Positions 12,874-25,849 of a DNA stretch of 64,000 nucleotides are shown piece after piece (the first letter of the stretch is position 1; each line of letters opens with the position of its first letter). The stretch is taken from positions 558,001 through 622,000 of the forward strand of contig JAYXKI010000004.1 in NCBI GenBank assembly GCA_037892935.1. The letters are read 5' to 3'. The notes beneath the pieces were generated by a model that was not told the DNA's origin, searched no databases, and was given only the letters and a program-made list of their open reading frames with translations. Source of the stretch: Phlebopus portentosus (Eukaryota > Basidiomycota > Agaricomycetes > Boletales > Boletinellaceae). A program made the translations under genes and the position numbers.

Positions 12874-13521
12874 GATACTTGTCCGAGGACGAGAGGAAAG
12901 GATGAGTGAGTGGTCACAGTATCCCTTGCATTTGTGCTCTTTGAACTAATTTATCAGTATCAATGACAGTGGACTGGCTCCTATGTATGTGTACTTAGAA
13001 GGCGGGAGTAGGAACTCAAACAGAACGGTGGAATTAACGGCCAGCATCGTGGCGAGAGCTCTCGATAAAATTAGCACGGGAACACACTTGGAGAACATTT
13101 GATTCGTTACGTTTGAACTTTGCAGTCTTCCGGAAGCAGAGCCATACGTAAATCGGTGTGTGCCAGTTGTTCCTGACTCCACGCCGGTGTTCTAGAGATA
13201 GAGCAGTAGGTCAGCCGACAGACAAAGAGCGACGAAGGTTCCTGTAATAAGTCGTATTGGTGCACTCGAAGAGCCAGAATGTGCTCTAAATGCCACGCCT
13301 AGGCAATTTAGCAGAAGAAATAGATCTAGTTGCAGTCGCTCACCGGTTGGCATCTAGTCGAATAATATCGTCAACGCCGATCTGCAGAACCCAGCCGATT
13401 GAAACCGGACAAATCCAAGGCTAATGAAAGAAAACACCGCCTTCTATTTTCGTTGCTCCTATTTTATACGGGGACAAAAGGGAACAGGTATTTACGCAAC
13501 GTTTGAAACCGTCTCACGGCA
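12874..13521. other. Intergenic between MFS copy 2 and ATP1
   Basis: About 650 bp, containing the MFS copy 2 promoter and the ATP1 3' end. No further gene or repeat is recognised. Confidence 0.4.
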
Positions 13522-15671
<2,150 letters not shown>

Positions 15672-15855
15672 CGCTGGCCGTTAGTTGATGAACGCAACGA
15701 CGGGCGACGGCGAGGACGACTTGGGCGAGGATGAGAGGGAGTTAAGAGCAACGTTCGCCAGTAGCCAGTGAGAAAAACGCGTCGGACGAATCCGGATGAC
15801 AAATAATTAATAAATAAACACAAATTGTTTATTATTTTTCAGTAGCTGGGTTACC
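15672..15855. promoter_or_regulatory. Shared bidirectional promoter ATP1 / bL21m
   Basis: Only 184 bp separate the divergent start codons of ATP1 and the mitochondrial ribosomal protein. The interval ends in an AT-rich run at about 15800-15840. Shared control of two mitochondrial genes is an inference from spacing and function. Confidence 0.5.
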
Positions 15856-16464
15856 ATGAACGTCCTTCGCAGTGCGCGGTTTATTACATGTCATTCCTTT
15901 CCCCATGCTGACTTCAATCTAGGCTATGTTCGAAAGGCGACACAGCGATGCTTAGGGAACGCGTTGATGTCGACCACTGCAACCGTACCTCAGTCGACCG
16001 CCGCCAGTCTTCCTTTGCCTTCCTCGACCTTGGGTGCTCTTGACCGACTCCGGGCTCAACCTTCGCACTATGTGATCGCGTCTCTCATGGGCAAGCGCTA
16101 TCTGCTTGCACCAAGGGACATTCTTACCGTACCAAGACTCAAAACCGCACGTGTCGGTGACCGACTCTTCCTTACACACATCCACGAAGTCGGTTCGCGC
16201 GATTTTACCCTACGCGGGCAAAATAACGGGGAGAGCACTCTCATGCCGGGAACTGTGCGCGTTGAAGCTACGGTATTGGAACACACCAAGGGTGCGATGG
16301 AGCGAATTGTCAAGTTTAAGCGGAGGAAGCATTACACGAAGACCGTCGAACACAAGCAACCATACACTCGCTTACGCATCGGGCCTATTTTCTTCGGACA
16401 ACCTGAGGAAGGAGAAAAGGATAGGCAATTAAAGTATGCATGTGTAAATTATGCCTCTTTTTGA
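15856..16464 (+). CDS. Mitochondrial large ribosomal subunit protein bL21m
   Basis: A protein of the large mitochondrial ribosomal subunit (yeast Mrpl49 family). The predicted 202-aa product has an N-terminal leader rich in Arg and Ser, then the L21 fold: HYVIASLMGKRYLLAPRDI, a short barrel region, and the diagnostic C-terminal motif KRRKHYTKTVEHKQPYTRLR followed by IGPI (about residues 154-180). No intron is needed. An alternative 3' splice is possible, with donor GTATGC at about 16434 and acceptor CAG at about 16496, which would replace the last few residues; the choice does not affect the domain. Confidence 0.88.
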   Translation: MNVLRSARFITCHSFPHADFNLGYVRKATQRCLGNALMSTTATVPQSTAASLPLPSSTLGALDRLRAQPSHYVIASLMGKRYLLAPRDILTVPRLKTARVGDRLFLTHIHEVGSRDFTLRGQNNGESTLMPGTVRVEATVLEHTKGAMERIVKFKRRKHYTKTVEHKQPYTRLRIGPIFFGQPEEGEKDRQLKYACVNYASF

Positions 16465-16921
16465 ACCGTCATTGATACTGACAATGAATACCAGTAGTTT
16501 ATGATGTGGAATCAATCTCCATCAGTCTTTCTTTGTACATCTGTCGTGCACTATCTAATAACGCAATTATTTCTCATTAATTCTCATGCAATCGCAATTT
16601 GAGTCTTTGCATCGCAACACCATTGCGATGGACAACAGATATTGCCTCTCATGTTTCTTTTGTACAACTAAGCAGAGAGCTTTGCCGTACGTCTGTATCT
16701 ACTGGGTACAATCGGAGGGACACGTTCATTCACTTTGCATCGGGAAATATTTCTTGCGCAATATTTCTCGCGCAGTTTGCTGACATTGATGGGTACCACT
16801 GGTCTCGGCGTCAGAAGTATTGCACAGGCATTTTGCGGGTAAGCGTGTTGTAATCTATATTACAAGGCAATCTATTTGACTGTGCACGCAGTCACCCCCT
16901 GTTCGTGGAACCTTGTACACT

Positions 16922-17436
16922 ATGCCCGCCAGAAAGAAGAGCGTGGTAAAGCACCAGCACCTGGACTATAGGTTCTCAGTCACTGACGGATCGGAGGTGG
17001 TCATAAAGAATGGTTTCCGTGTACGGTTGTCAGAATCCGGCCAGCCTCGAGCTATCTGTTCTCAGACAAGAGGCCCAGGGTCACTACTGAATTTCTTCAA
17101 ACGTGGGAAGCCGAAATATGTGGTTGAAATTGGGCTTGATACGTCCAAAACACCTACTGTGTGTAGACCTTCGTGGCTCTATAGCTAAATTCAGACCTAC
17201 TCATATGCAACGCTTTCCAACAGGAACTTAGTGTGAAAGTGAAAAAGCGCGGAACTACGATCGCTGACAGGTCATTCCGGCTTTTCACCGAAGCCCAGGA
17301 CAATCCATCCGGCTGGTCAATAACGCTCAAGCCAAGGGAACAAAAGGATTCGTTCGTCCAATTCCGGTATAATCGCATTTCGAGGGAAGAGTGCCATTGC
17401 CCGGCGAGACGATCGTCGGTTGCTTTTTTACTCTGA
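16922..17436 (+). CDS. Hypothetical protein, two exons
   Basis: I do not recognise this gene. It opens with MPARKKSVVKHQHLDYRFSV; exon 1 is 16922-17158 and exon 2 starts at 17224 after a 65-bp GT-AG intron (17159-17223). The product is about 149 aa, basic, and without a signal or membrane segment. The open frame ends at 17436 in a Cys/Arg-rich tail. Just after codon FRYN, the +1 frame instead encodes RGKSAIARRDDRRLLFYSDK and a charged KEDDKTKD tail stopping at 17482, which looks more protein-like. A base change or misread near 17365-17380 is possible. Confidence 0.5.
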
Positions 17437-17738
17437 CAAGAAGGAGGATGACAAGACGAAAGACAATATTAAGGCATCGTAATCTGTGGGTCTGACACAA
17501 GTCCAGAGTTGTATGAGGAGGTTGCGAGACCATCTGTCCGTCCAGTAAGATACTGCATGTATTAGCACGTCCGGTATAGGGAAGAATGATAAGATGGTTG
17601 TTCAGGCGTAACATTGACTCCGCTAAGCAACATCCCTTTCTGAAGTGACCAAGACAACAAATATATTGTATTCTCGTGCGACAAACAACTTTATTCGGAT
17701 GACGAAGGCTGGTAAACTAGACAACATTCGTCGAAAGA
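17437..17738. other. Convergent 3' ends
   Basis: About 300 bp between the 3' ends of the hypothetical gene and PRP40. No gene was seen apart from the possible +1-frame tail of the upstream gene to 17482. Confidence 0.4.
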
Positions 17739-20583
17739 TCATATTTCCCCTTCTTCCGGCGTGTCCTCACGGGGAGGCGGCGCTCCACGAGGCGGTTCAA
17801 GGCTATCATACCTTGCACGCTACAACGTATTCAAAGTCAATCTTGGATGATAAAATTAATTTGCACATCCGAGCACTCGCCTTTTCAGACCGATCGGAAA
17901 ACACACTGCGTCCTCTGTCTCTCTTCTCACCACTACCCTCATGGACGACAGGATACCTGGGATCCTCCGGACTCGGAGCGGGTACGGAGCTCCTCCTGCG
18001 ATCTCCACGATCATCACGCTCTCTGTCACGCTCAGACTTATCCCGTCCGCGGTCGTTGCGCGACTTGTACCCATCACGGTCGCGGCCGCGGCCTCTTTCC
18101 CTTTCCCTGTCACGGTCCCTGTCCCTGTATTCCTTGTCCTTGTCTCTGTATTCGCGCTCACGATCACGGTCCCGATCGCGATACTCTTTGTCGCGTCGTC
18201 CTTCGTAGTCTACACCATGACTGCGCCTATGATGCTTAGAGCTCCGGCCATCTTCTTTTTCCCTATCGCGTTCTCGCTCACGGTCACGGTCGCGCTCACT
18301 TTCCTTTCCGTCTCGACCGACCGGCTCCTTCCTCCTACGGCTAGTTGTAGAGCCTCCGTCTTCTGACATTTCCCGCTCTCGCTCGCGCATGCGCTCCTAT
18401 AGAATATGTCAGAATGAATGTGGCTTTAATTAATCAGAGGATGGATCTGACCTTCTGTCGTTTCATGAACTTGGCAAATGCCGCGCGACGTCCCTCTTCC
18501 TCAAGTGCCTTGTACTCGGGCAAATCTCGCATGAGGGAGACAGCATCGTCGTAGCTCATGTCGATATCAATGGGCTCCGGAAGTTTCTTCAAAGCATAGC
18601 GCAAGTCGTCTTGCATGTGCCTCTGTTTACGTTCTGCCCGGCGGCGTTCCGTTTCTTGACGCTTGATGGCCTCACTCCGCAGCTGCAACAGAAAGATTGG
18701 GCAAAGGTTCGTCTAGAGAAAAGCGAAACATTCACAAATTCAAATATTTCCTTCAACTCGTCGTCGCTAATGTCTTGAAGCTTCTCATGGAACTGGCGGG
18801 CCTTCATGACAATAGAGAGGAAATCTTTTTCTGCCGTTTCAGGCTTCACCTCAAAGACTTCACCGCTCTCATCGTTAGCCTTCCGTATAGCGTCTTCAAC
18901 AATAGCAACTTTCGCGTCGAGCTCCTGATCCAAGCGATCAACGACGTCCCAAAAGAGCTCAAGGGGATTCGATCCTGGCTTGCCGAGCAAATTTAGATAG
19001 CGCTCGTCTTCTTGGAATTCTGGGTAAACATTCTTCCATTTACTCCTCGCTTTGATGCGCCCAGCATCGACGAGTTCGCGCAAAAGGGCTTTATAGCCCT
19101 CTCGTGCTTTACGCTCGCGACGGGTCTTCTCGACTGTTTCGCGGCGCACTCGATCTTCAAATTCACGTTCTTGGACACGAGCGTAATCTTCGAATGCCAG
19201 AAGTATATCCAATGTCGGAAGTCGCTGCAGCTCAGGATCATTCGCCCAAGCTTCCGAGTCGAGAAGCGCGGCGTGCGCAGCCCGCCATCGTGTCAACACG
19301 TCGATGTTCAGTTCCTTGAACAAAGAAACAACTTTTGCAACGCTACGGGAACGCACCGCTCGCTGTTCCTGCAATTCACGCTCCTTTAGCTCTCCGACGT
19401 ACTCTTCGAAAATCATTCTACGCTCCGATTCGATCTTTGCTTGCTGCCATATAGGATGCTGTGCGAACAGACGATCTGCGTTCTCGAAGGTCGAGTAATG
19501 GAACACGTTTGGATTGCCTTTCAACATGTTTCGAATTGCTGGCCTAAGCTTAGCAAGTCGGGCATCTCGCTCCTCGCGTTCCTTTTCCTTGAGGCCATCA
19601 ACATACTTGGGTTTGGTCGCTTCAGTCAAAATATAGTTCCAAGACAGAACTCAAACCTTACCTTCTGCCAGCAAGCTTTCTTCTCCGCCAGCGTGTTGAG
19701 CGCCTTGTACAGTGGATCCGTAATGATCGCACGCATAGTCTGATCCCAAGTCCACTCCGCATTAACACCTGCCTTCTTCAACAAATGCGTGAACGCTTTC
19801 TCGCCTTCTTCCAACGTCGCAAATCCATTGTGGGGAATGACCGGATCATCTGGCAAACTTGGTCGACCTGGCAAGACACCAGCAGCAGGTGAAAACGGAA
19901 GCGCGTTGCCGCCAGGCGCTCCGACCGCGAGTCCGTTGGGAGCACCATTTAGGAGTTGCTGATTCTGATGTAAGGAAGGGTCTCTACCACCCGAGGGGAC
20001 TAAAGCACCTTGTGATCCCGTAGTGAAGTTGGGGGCCGTCAGACGAGGATTGGCACTATTACAATTGCTGAGTTTAGCTATCAATCGCCGTGCTCCAGGA
20101 TACTATACTTACGTTGGCGGTGCCGGCTTATTCTCCTTCTCGACCTTTTCGAGCACCAATAAAAGCTCGTCCGGCATGTCCCATTTTGACTCTTTCGTCT
20201 CGGTCTTCAAAGAGCATATCAGCGGGAATCATGTAAAGAATACGGTGAAAATACATTGTAATAGTATTTGCGGCCACCGGAAAAGTATTCTTTCCAGTTT
20301 GTTTGGGCTAGCGCTCTCTGCCAAGGATGTTAGGAAAACGATGTAGGCTCCGAGTACTTTAAATTACCTCAAATGGTGTTTTAAGCGCTAGCAGAGTCTT
20401 AGCTTCAGCAAAAGCAATGATAAGGAACAAGAGACGTACCCTCGGGCTTCTCCCAGACACTCTCCTTGGTTGCAGTGTTGAACCAATAAGTATGCCCTTG
20501 AGCATTGCGATGCTCCGTCTGACTTGAATTAGTCAATAATTCGAATTCATTCATAAGAATCAACTCACCCAAATACCAGACAT
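17739..20583 (-). CDS. PRP40: Pre-mRNA processing factor PRP40 (WW-FF protein)
   Basis: U1 snRNP-associated factor that helps bridge the 5' splice site and branch point in the nucleus. A 15-nt first exon (MSGIW, 20569-20583) is followed by exon 2 (20440-20518). Together they give WW domain 1 (IWTEHRNAQGHTYWFNT, WEKPE). A second WW follows (NWKEYFSGGRKYYYNTETKE, WDMPDEL). The exon after WW1 must start at the acceptor GCTAG so that ALKTPFE stays in frame. A long FF-repeat region follows (FKELLAEKKACW-like start, FENADRLFAQHPIWQQAKIE, RARSKWKNVYPEFQEDERYL, KLLPEPID). The tail at about 17867-18370 is an Arg-Asp/Glu-rich low-complexity stretch. The final exon 17739-17811 encodes YDSLEPPRGAPPPREDTPEE and a GEI end, joined by removal of a 55-bp intron (17812-17866). 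Confidence 0.93.
17960..18370 (-). repeat. RD/RE low-complexity tract in PRP40
   Basis: Dense Arg-Asp and Arg-Glu dipeptide coding repeat (for example ERDRDRERERDREKE, YRDRDRDRERE) within the PRP40 C-terminus. It resembles the charged tails of spliceosomal proteins. The DNA repeat makes all six frames open, which explains spurious ORFs here. Confidence 0.85.
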
Positions 20584-21122
20584 GACTGGACTGAAAGAAC
20601 CAATTCCGCTCTCGACTCGACTCGAAGACAAACGTGACACTGCGACGGTGTCACGTCACTAAGCATAAGTTAGTTCGCTCGACTCGGAGCATCTACATAA
20701 TTACTTCTACGACTAGTACTACGGTTCACAAGTGTAGGTCTCATACGCGCAGCACGCTATTCGTCCGCTGATGTGCATGCATACTCCATGCACGCCACTC
20801 TATTCAATTCAATATGATAGCGATATGATGGTCAATCTGATTTGCTGAAATGCTTTGTTTCGCTTGCGCAGTACGCAATTTCAGTGTCCGGCTGCCGCAT
20901 CGACGTCGGTCCCTGTGCTTTTGCGGATCACTCTATTAGCTTTGTTCCTCTTCATTCTAAAATGTCCGTCCAGAGCCTATTCCGCAGTTTGGTCTTGACA
21001 TACTCGGGTGTTATATGCTCAGTGGTTCTGAAAAATTGCATTGGGTCTGCCCTCACTTGAACTGAAGACGGCGTCCGGGGTATACGCTCCTCTCGGGCCG
21101 TAGAAAATCCTCCTTCGCCATT
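20584..21122. other. Divergent intergenic PRP40 / dioxygenase relic
   Basis: About 540 bp. Holds the PRP40 promoter. No gene or strong motif is recognised. Confidence 0.4.
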
Positions 21123-22215
21123 TCGCCATGGTAAAGCTCTTCTGCACACTGTCTGGAGCGGATCAGGAAAGCTCGCGGCCTCGATACTGATCGTCCGTTC
21201 AAAGCGCAAGCTGGATCTGGACACTGTACTCGATACGTCTCACTTGTCCAACGCTACTGGCTTGACAGCAGAGTCGGATCACTTTGACGAAAATGTTGGC
21301 TCGTGTATCCTCGGTCCAGAAGTTACTCAAGGAGCCTACCGTTTGGTATCCCTCTCCTTTCCCTATAATTGGAGGGCTGATTTCACTGCAGTCGTTTCTG
21401 GGGAATACATCCGCTCAAATGCCGCGGACGGTCAGTCTGGTATTCCTTTGTATGCAGACCTGGAGGTTATCGACGTCACGACTTGCGAGCCTGTCTCCGG
21501 TTTATATATGGACTTCTGGCACGGTAAGTAGCGTTTTGCAATCTCAATTATGTTAAGTACCATCGCGCATGTCGGCCAAGGCTTCTTCGACCAGGACTTG
21601 ATCACCGAGGTCGACACGGTCTCTCCGTACAGCACGAACTCGAACCAGATCACAGAGAACTCAGACGACTCGATCCTCGCCGAAGAAGCTGACGACATCG
21701 ATCCCATGATGGAGTACGTGCTATTGGGAGATGATATCTCGGATGGTATTCTAGCATGGAGTTCCCTTGCTATCAACACCACAATGTCCTATACCGTGAC
21801 AGCAGCAGCAACACTCACCGAAGATGGTGGTGTCGAGAACGAGAACAGCGGAATGGGCGGTCCTGGAGATGGAGGTTCTCCGCCTAGCGGAAGCGGAACA
21901 CCGCTCGATAGCAGCGGATCGCCTACCAGTAGCGCCTCATCAACCGTCAGCGAAGCTGATACTGCAGCTAGCAGCAGCAGCAGTAGCTCATCCGCCTCTT
22001 CGACTCGAAAGCGTTTTGATATGACCGTAAGTTTTCATGGGACTGCTTTCCAAAACTCTAAAATGATATCGGTCATTCAGCTTGCAAACATCCTCCTTCT
22101 CCCTCGTCGAGTCGTACAAATGTTCAAACAAGTAATCAGCTCTTCTGACCTAACCGTTCATATATCAATTATCCTATCTGCAGATGACTTGAACGTTGCA
22201 TTGCCAATGGAATGA
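21123..22215 (+). pseudogene. Extracellular intradiol ring-cleavage dioxygenase, core deleted
   Basis: Remnant of the fungal secreted intradiol dioxygenase family (Fe(III) enzymes that open catechol-type rings). The 5' part encodes LDLDTVLDTSHLSNATGL and CILGPEVTQGAY. After an intron ending CTGCAG at 21450 it gives LVSGEYIRSNAADGQSGIPL and DVTTCEPVSGLYMDFWH. The 3' part encodes AHVGQGFFDQDLITEVDTVS, DSILAEEADDIDPMMEYVLL and then a Ser-rich tail. Family members have some 70 residues between DIWH and HVGQ carrying the first Tyr ligand and the Tyr-His-His ligand set. Here only about 45 bp separate the two parts (about 21523-21567), and they are out of frame. No plausible intron restores the core, and no clean signal peptide opens the frame. 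Almost certainly non-functional. Confidence 0.8.
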
Positions 22216-22672
22216 TTACCGATCGAGAATGCTTGGCCGTTGGTAAATTTCTTCGAGCAATGATATATACGTGTGGGAACTGTACGTATGCGGGTTAAGT
22301 ATTGCAGGTGAGCCTTGTACTGTGAACCTCTACATCGATGCGAGCTCCGACTATGACTCAGTTTAATGCTTTGAGGTGCAGACGTGATATAGTTCCTCGG
22401 CACGGTACATAAGTTGAAATAGCCATTATCCATGGACTTCACTACTTCCGAACTAAAGTTCTGTTGGGGTTTCTCGCATACATCATCTCGATCCGAGACT
22501 GCGACATTCTGAGCTTCAAACTAAGCATTTACGTTTAAGTATTAGTACACGAAAAGCACACGAAAACTCTAAGTTCTGCCTCCATAGCGAGCGAAGACAG
22601 TTGCTTGGCGGAGGGTGGCCATTGAGCAAGAAAGGTGAGGATCCTGTACCGAGCTGTCTGAAAGAAAAGGGT
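22216..22672. other. Intergenic, convergent
   Basis: About 460 bp between the dioxygenase relic and the 3' end of the first GH5 gene. Nothing recognisable. Confidence 0.4.
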
Positions 22673-24888
22673 CTAAAACGAAACCTGAATTGTTGAGTTA
22701 CCAGCGATGTAAGCATCGCAGACGTGCGGATCATTAAACTTTGACGGATCCTTAGTGAAATATCCCCTCTTGACGGCTTCGAAGTAGGACCTGGACAATA
22801 GGTGCAACTCAGAACAACAGACGAAGGATTCGGATACAGCTGGAGGCACTTACCAGACTCTTGGAGTATCTCCGGACGTTCCGGACACCTCACTCTTGAA
22901 GCTCCAGAACTACGGCAAGTCTCTTCAGAAATCGATTGCTAGATATAAATTAAAGAAAGGCTTACGATCCACCCTTTACCAGCCGAGTAAGCCCTCTTCT
23001 GAGCGTCCGCCCATTTCTTCAGAAAATCGTCGCTGGGATCAAATTGAGTCGCGAGGGACCATTCGCCGAACGCTAACGGTGAATTTCCCTGGGACGCATC
23101 ATCCTGAACGCGTTGCAGGTCTAAGTTGTAAACAAGTGAATTATCTCAAATACGATACTATGCGTATAGGAGCTGGTCACGCACTGCAGATGCTTGAAAG
23201 GTACGCCTCTTCATTCGCGTCAGCCACTCCACCAAAGCTGGTAGGGCAGTCAGACGCTTCTACTCAGAGTTCATCGCGGGAAACACGCACGAATAATATA
23301 AATGATTGTCATATAGTTGCGGGCCTTGCGCTGCTTTCGCAGGATTGGCCGGATTATTATACTGCCAGCCAATGTCCATGAACCTATTTTCAACCGCCCG
23401 ACTCAGTAGTTCAATAGTCCCCTTGGATTATTTCTGACGTACACTGTGACCAACGGCGTCGTAGTTGGTATTCCACCATCAAATATCGCGTCTATGCCGT
23501 ATTCATCTGCAATCTGTGCAAGAATGGGTGTAGCGTCGGTGAGTACTCTTCCCAAGGGTCCCCCAAGATTCTGTCCTCCCAGGAAGGTCTGAGTCGCACC
23601 CAGAGCGTTATATAGTAGACTTTCTTGCGGTGAATCCAGGTCTTGGACACCGAGAAGGGTCTCTACTTGGCGAACAGTCTTCACGAAATTTTTCTGGACT
23701 GACGAAAAGGCACGTTATATCAGAATCAAGCAACTAATGCAATATCATCGTACAGTCCCCATATCCCGGTGTCTTCGAGGCATCCATGATAGGCTCATTT
23801 ACCGCTTCAATTCCGACGACGCTTCCAAAGTCGGGATCAAGGTGGCTCAGGGCCGTCATGACGGCCGTCCACACCAAGGCACGATGGTAATTTTCTTCGG
23901 TCTATCAACGGTCAGTTAGCCCTTCTGGCAGGCTATGAAGGACCCCTGACGCACGTAAAACTGGACATCGTTGGTGCATCTGGTAATCACATTTAGACAA
24001 GTGTGATTCTTAAGGTTCGACTATGATCTACCTTCCAGTGAACTGCTGACCGGGAGTCTGAACTCCTGGGAGAGCATGATGATCCAATATAGCATTGATG
24101 CCGGCGGCTTTTAGCTGGCTGAGGCCTCGTTTCTGAGTCAAGGTTAAGCCACATATGAATGAACCTCTATTACCAGCTTACCAGCTGGCCCATGCCACCA
24201 CGAGGATAGAATTCTTTGGATCGGTCAACTAAAGGCTCGACGATCCAATATCCGAGCTACAACAGTAAGGGTTGAATTCACGTGAGAACAAAGTAAGTGA
24301 AAAAAACATTTCCACGTACAGGAATCCGAACTGTGTTGATCCCATAAGACGCGAGCATATTCACGTCATCCTGCGTGAACCAGGTAGACCTATACGAAAG
24401 AATTATCATATAATTCAAAAGCATGGTCGTAACGCAACTCACCAATGCTTGTCAAATATCCCGTCGACGGTGTTTGGGTATGCTTTTGCCATTTCACTAT
24501 CGTATCATTTGAGCAGAACGCTCTAGTAAGAGAAACATAGTTTACATACAACTCTGAAGCGATGCAATTGGCACAATTGTCACAGGTCTGTCCACCCATC
24601 GCCTGCCACTCTTCCGGGAGCATCCATGGCTGCGGTGTTGTCAGATTTCATCAGTAGCTCAGAGACTCGATGCCATACCTCCAAAACAAGCCAGGAGCCT
24701 AGAAAGAATAAGAAATAAGAAATAAGCCCAAAAGAACGAGGAATCATCTAGCTACTGTAAGCTAGTGCGTGGCACTCACCAAGGTTGACGCCATATATCT
24801 GGCCTGGCAACGCCGCAAGTGTCCCTTGCAGGACGCTAACGAGCAACCATGGCAAAAGCGCACAGACACTCTTCAAGGCGAACGGCAT
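22673..24888 (-). CDS. Exo-1,3-beta-glucanase, GH5 (copy 1)
   Basis: Secreted glucan 1,3-beta-glucosidase that releases glucose from beta-1,3-glucan, acting in cell-wall remodelling or feeding. The start at 24888 gives a signal peptide (SVCALLPWLLVSVLQGTLAA), then IYGVNLG. The following exons encode PWMLPEEWQAMGGQTCDNCA, the acid/base Glu in VVGIEAVNEPIMDASKTPGY, the region DNHLYYS-FGGVADANEEAYL after intron removal, and the nucleophile Glu in FGEWSLATQFDPSDDFL. The end is FNDPHVCDAYIAGNSTIQVS plus F and a stop at 22673-22675. Around a dozen short introns are present. It is a tandem paralogue of 25850-28024 in the same orientation with the same exon plan. The GH5_9-type assignment is by motif. 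Confidence 0.9.
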
Positions 24889-25849
24889 GGTTAGACAGCG
24901 TACCACTCCCAATGGTGAGTGGCAGGAAGACGAGATGGGGAGAAAGAAAGAGGGGACTAGTTCAAGGCATGGCTAACGAGGCTTCTTATAGTCTGCCACC
25001 CGGAGCAAAATGCTTCGGACCCCGAAAAGAAGTCTTTGCGGACAGGCAAATGATATCATCGGCTTTAGAGATGTCCTAGCTTTGACAGATCAAGTGACCG
25101 TAGAATCTAGCACTGTGTACCAGAGCATACTCGTCCGAAAAAGTAAATAGCAACAGCATATACATACAGCTACCTCATGAAGCTGAGAACCGTGATAAAA
25201 AGATATCTCGATGACATAAGTAATGACTAGGGCGACGACCAAGATTGAGTACGAGGTCGCGTAGAACACACCAGGCGAGACGACCCCGGCTCATGAGTCG
25301 CACCTCGTGAAGACCTTGCACACGGACAAGTAACAGAACCCACAATCCATAATATGAGCTCGGAAATGCATCATGGTTGACATGTGTGACTGAAGCTCAT
25401 TCTCTTAGCAGCAGCGGGACACAACGACACATACCTGGTGAGTCGGACGAGCGCAGAAAGTCGAGTCCCACCCAATCTCACCCAGAGCGCGAAAACTAAC
25501 GTAACAGTCGCGTGACGTCACAAACGAAACTGCGACAACGCATAACTCTTGTATGCATGCGCTCGATGCATGCGCTCGAGATGTTCGTCTGAATAGCCTT
25601 GGACTTCAGCTTTACATTCACTAGAAATACATAGATAACATACGCAGACGGCTTCTAGTCTAACGAGCAAACCCGGATACCACGTAGAGGAAATTTAACA
25701 AAAGAGTGACGGCTCGTAAAAGAGTGGGATCTATGCAAGAAAGAATGCTCGGCATAGTTTGTGTGAACTAGACTCAAGAAATGTCGCGAATCGTCGCGTC
25801 AACTGCCAGATCTCCGGAAAATATAGCGAGAACCCGAACAGCTCGTCTG
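24889..25849. other. Intergenic between GH5 copies
   Basis: About 960 bp, containing the copy 1 promoter. A perfect CRE-type palindrome TGACGTCA lies at 25513-25520, and a 13-bp tandem duplication (ATGCATGCGCTCG twice) at 25553-25578. No gene is supported. Confidence 0.45.
25553..25578. repeat. 13-bp direct tandem duplication
   Basis: ATGCATGCGCTCG occurs twice back to back (25553-25565 and 25566-25578). It lies between the two GH5 genes, about 670 bp upstream of copy 1. Small and possibly without function. Confidence 0.7.

Noticed and set aside
17806..18366. Long ORFs on both strands over the Arg-Asp/Glu tract
   Set aside because: They are shadows of the low-complexity coding repeat of PRP40. 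Only the minus-strand frame joins conserved exons.
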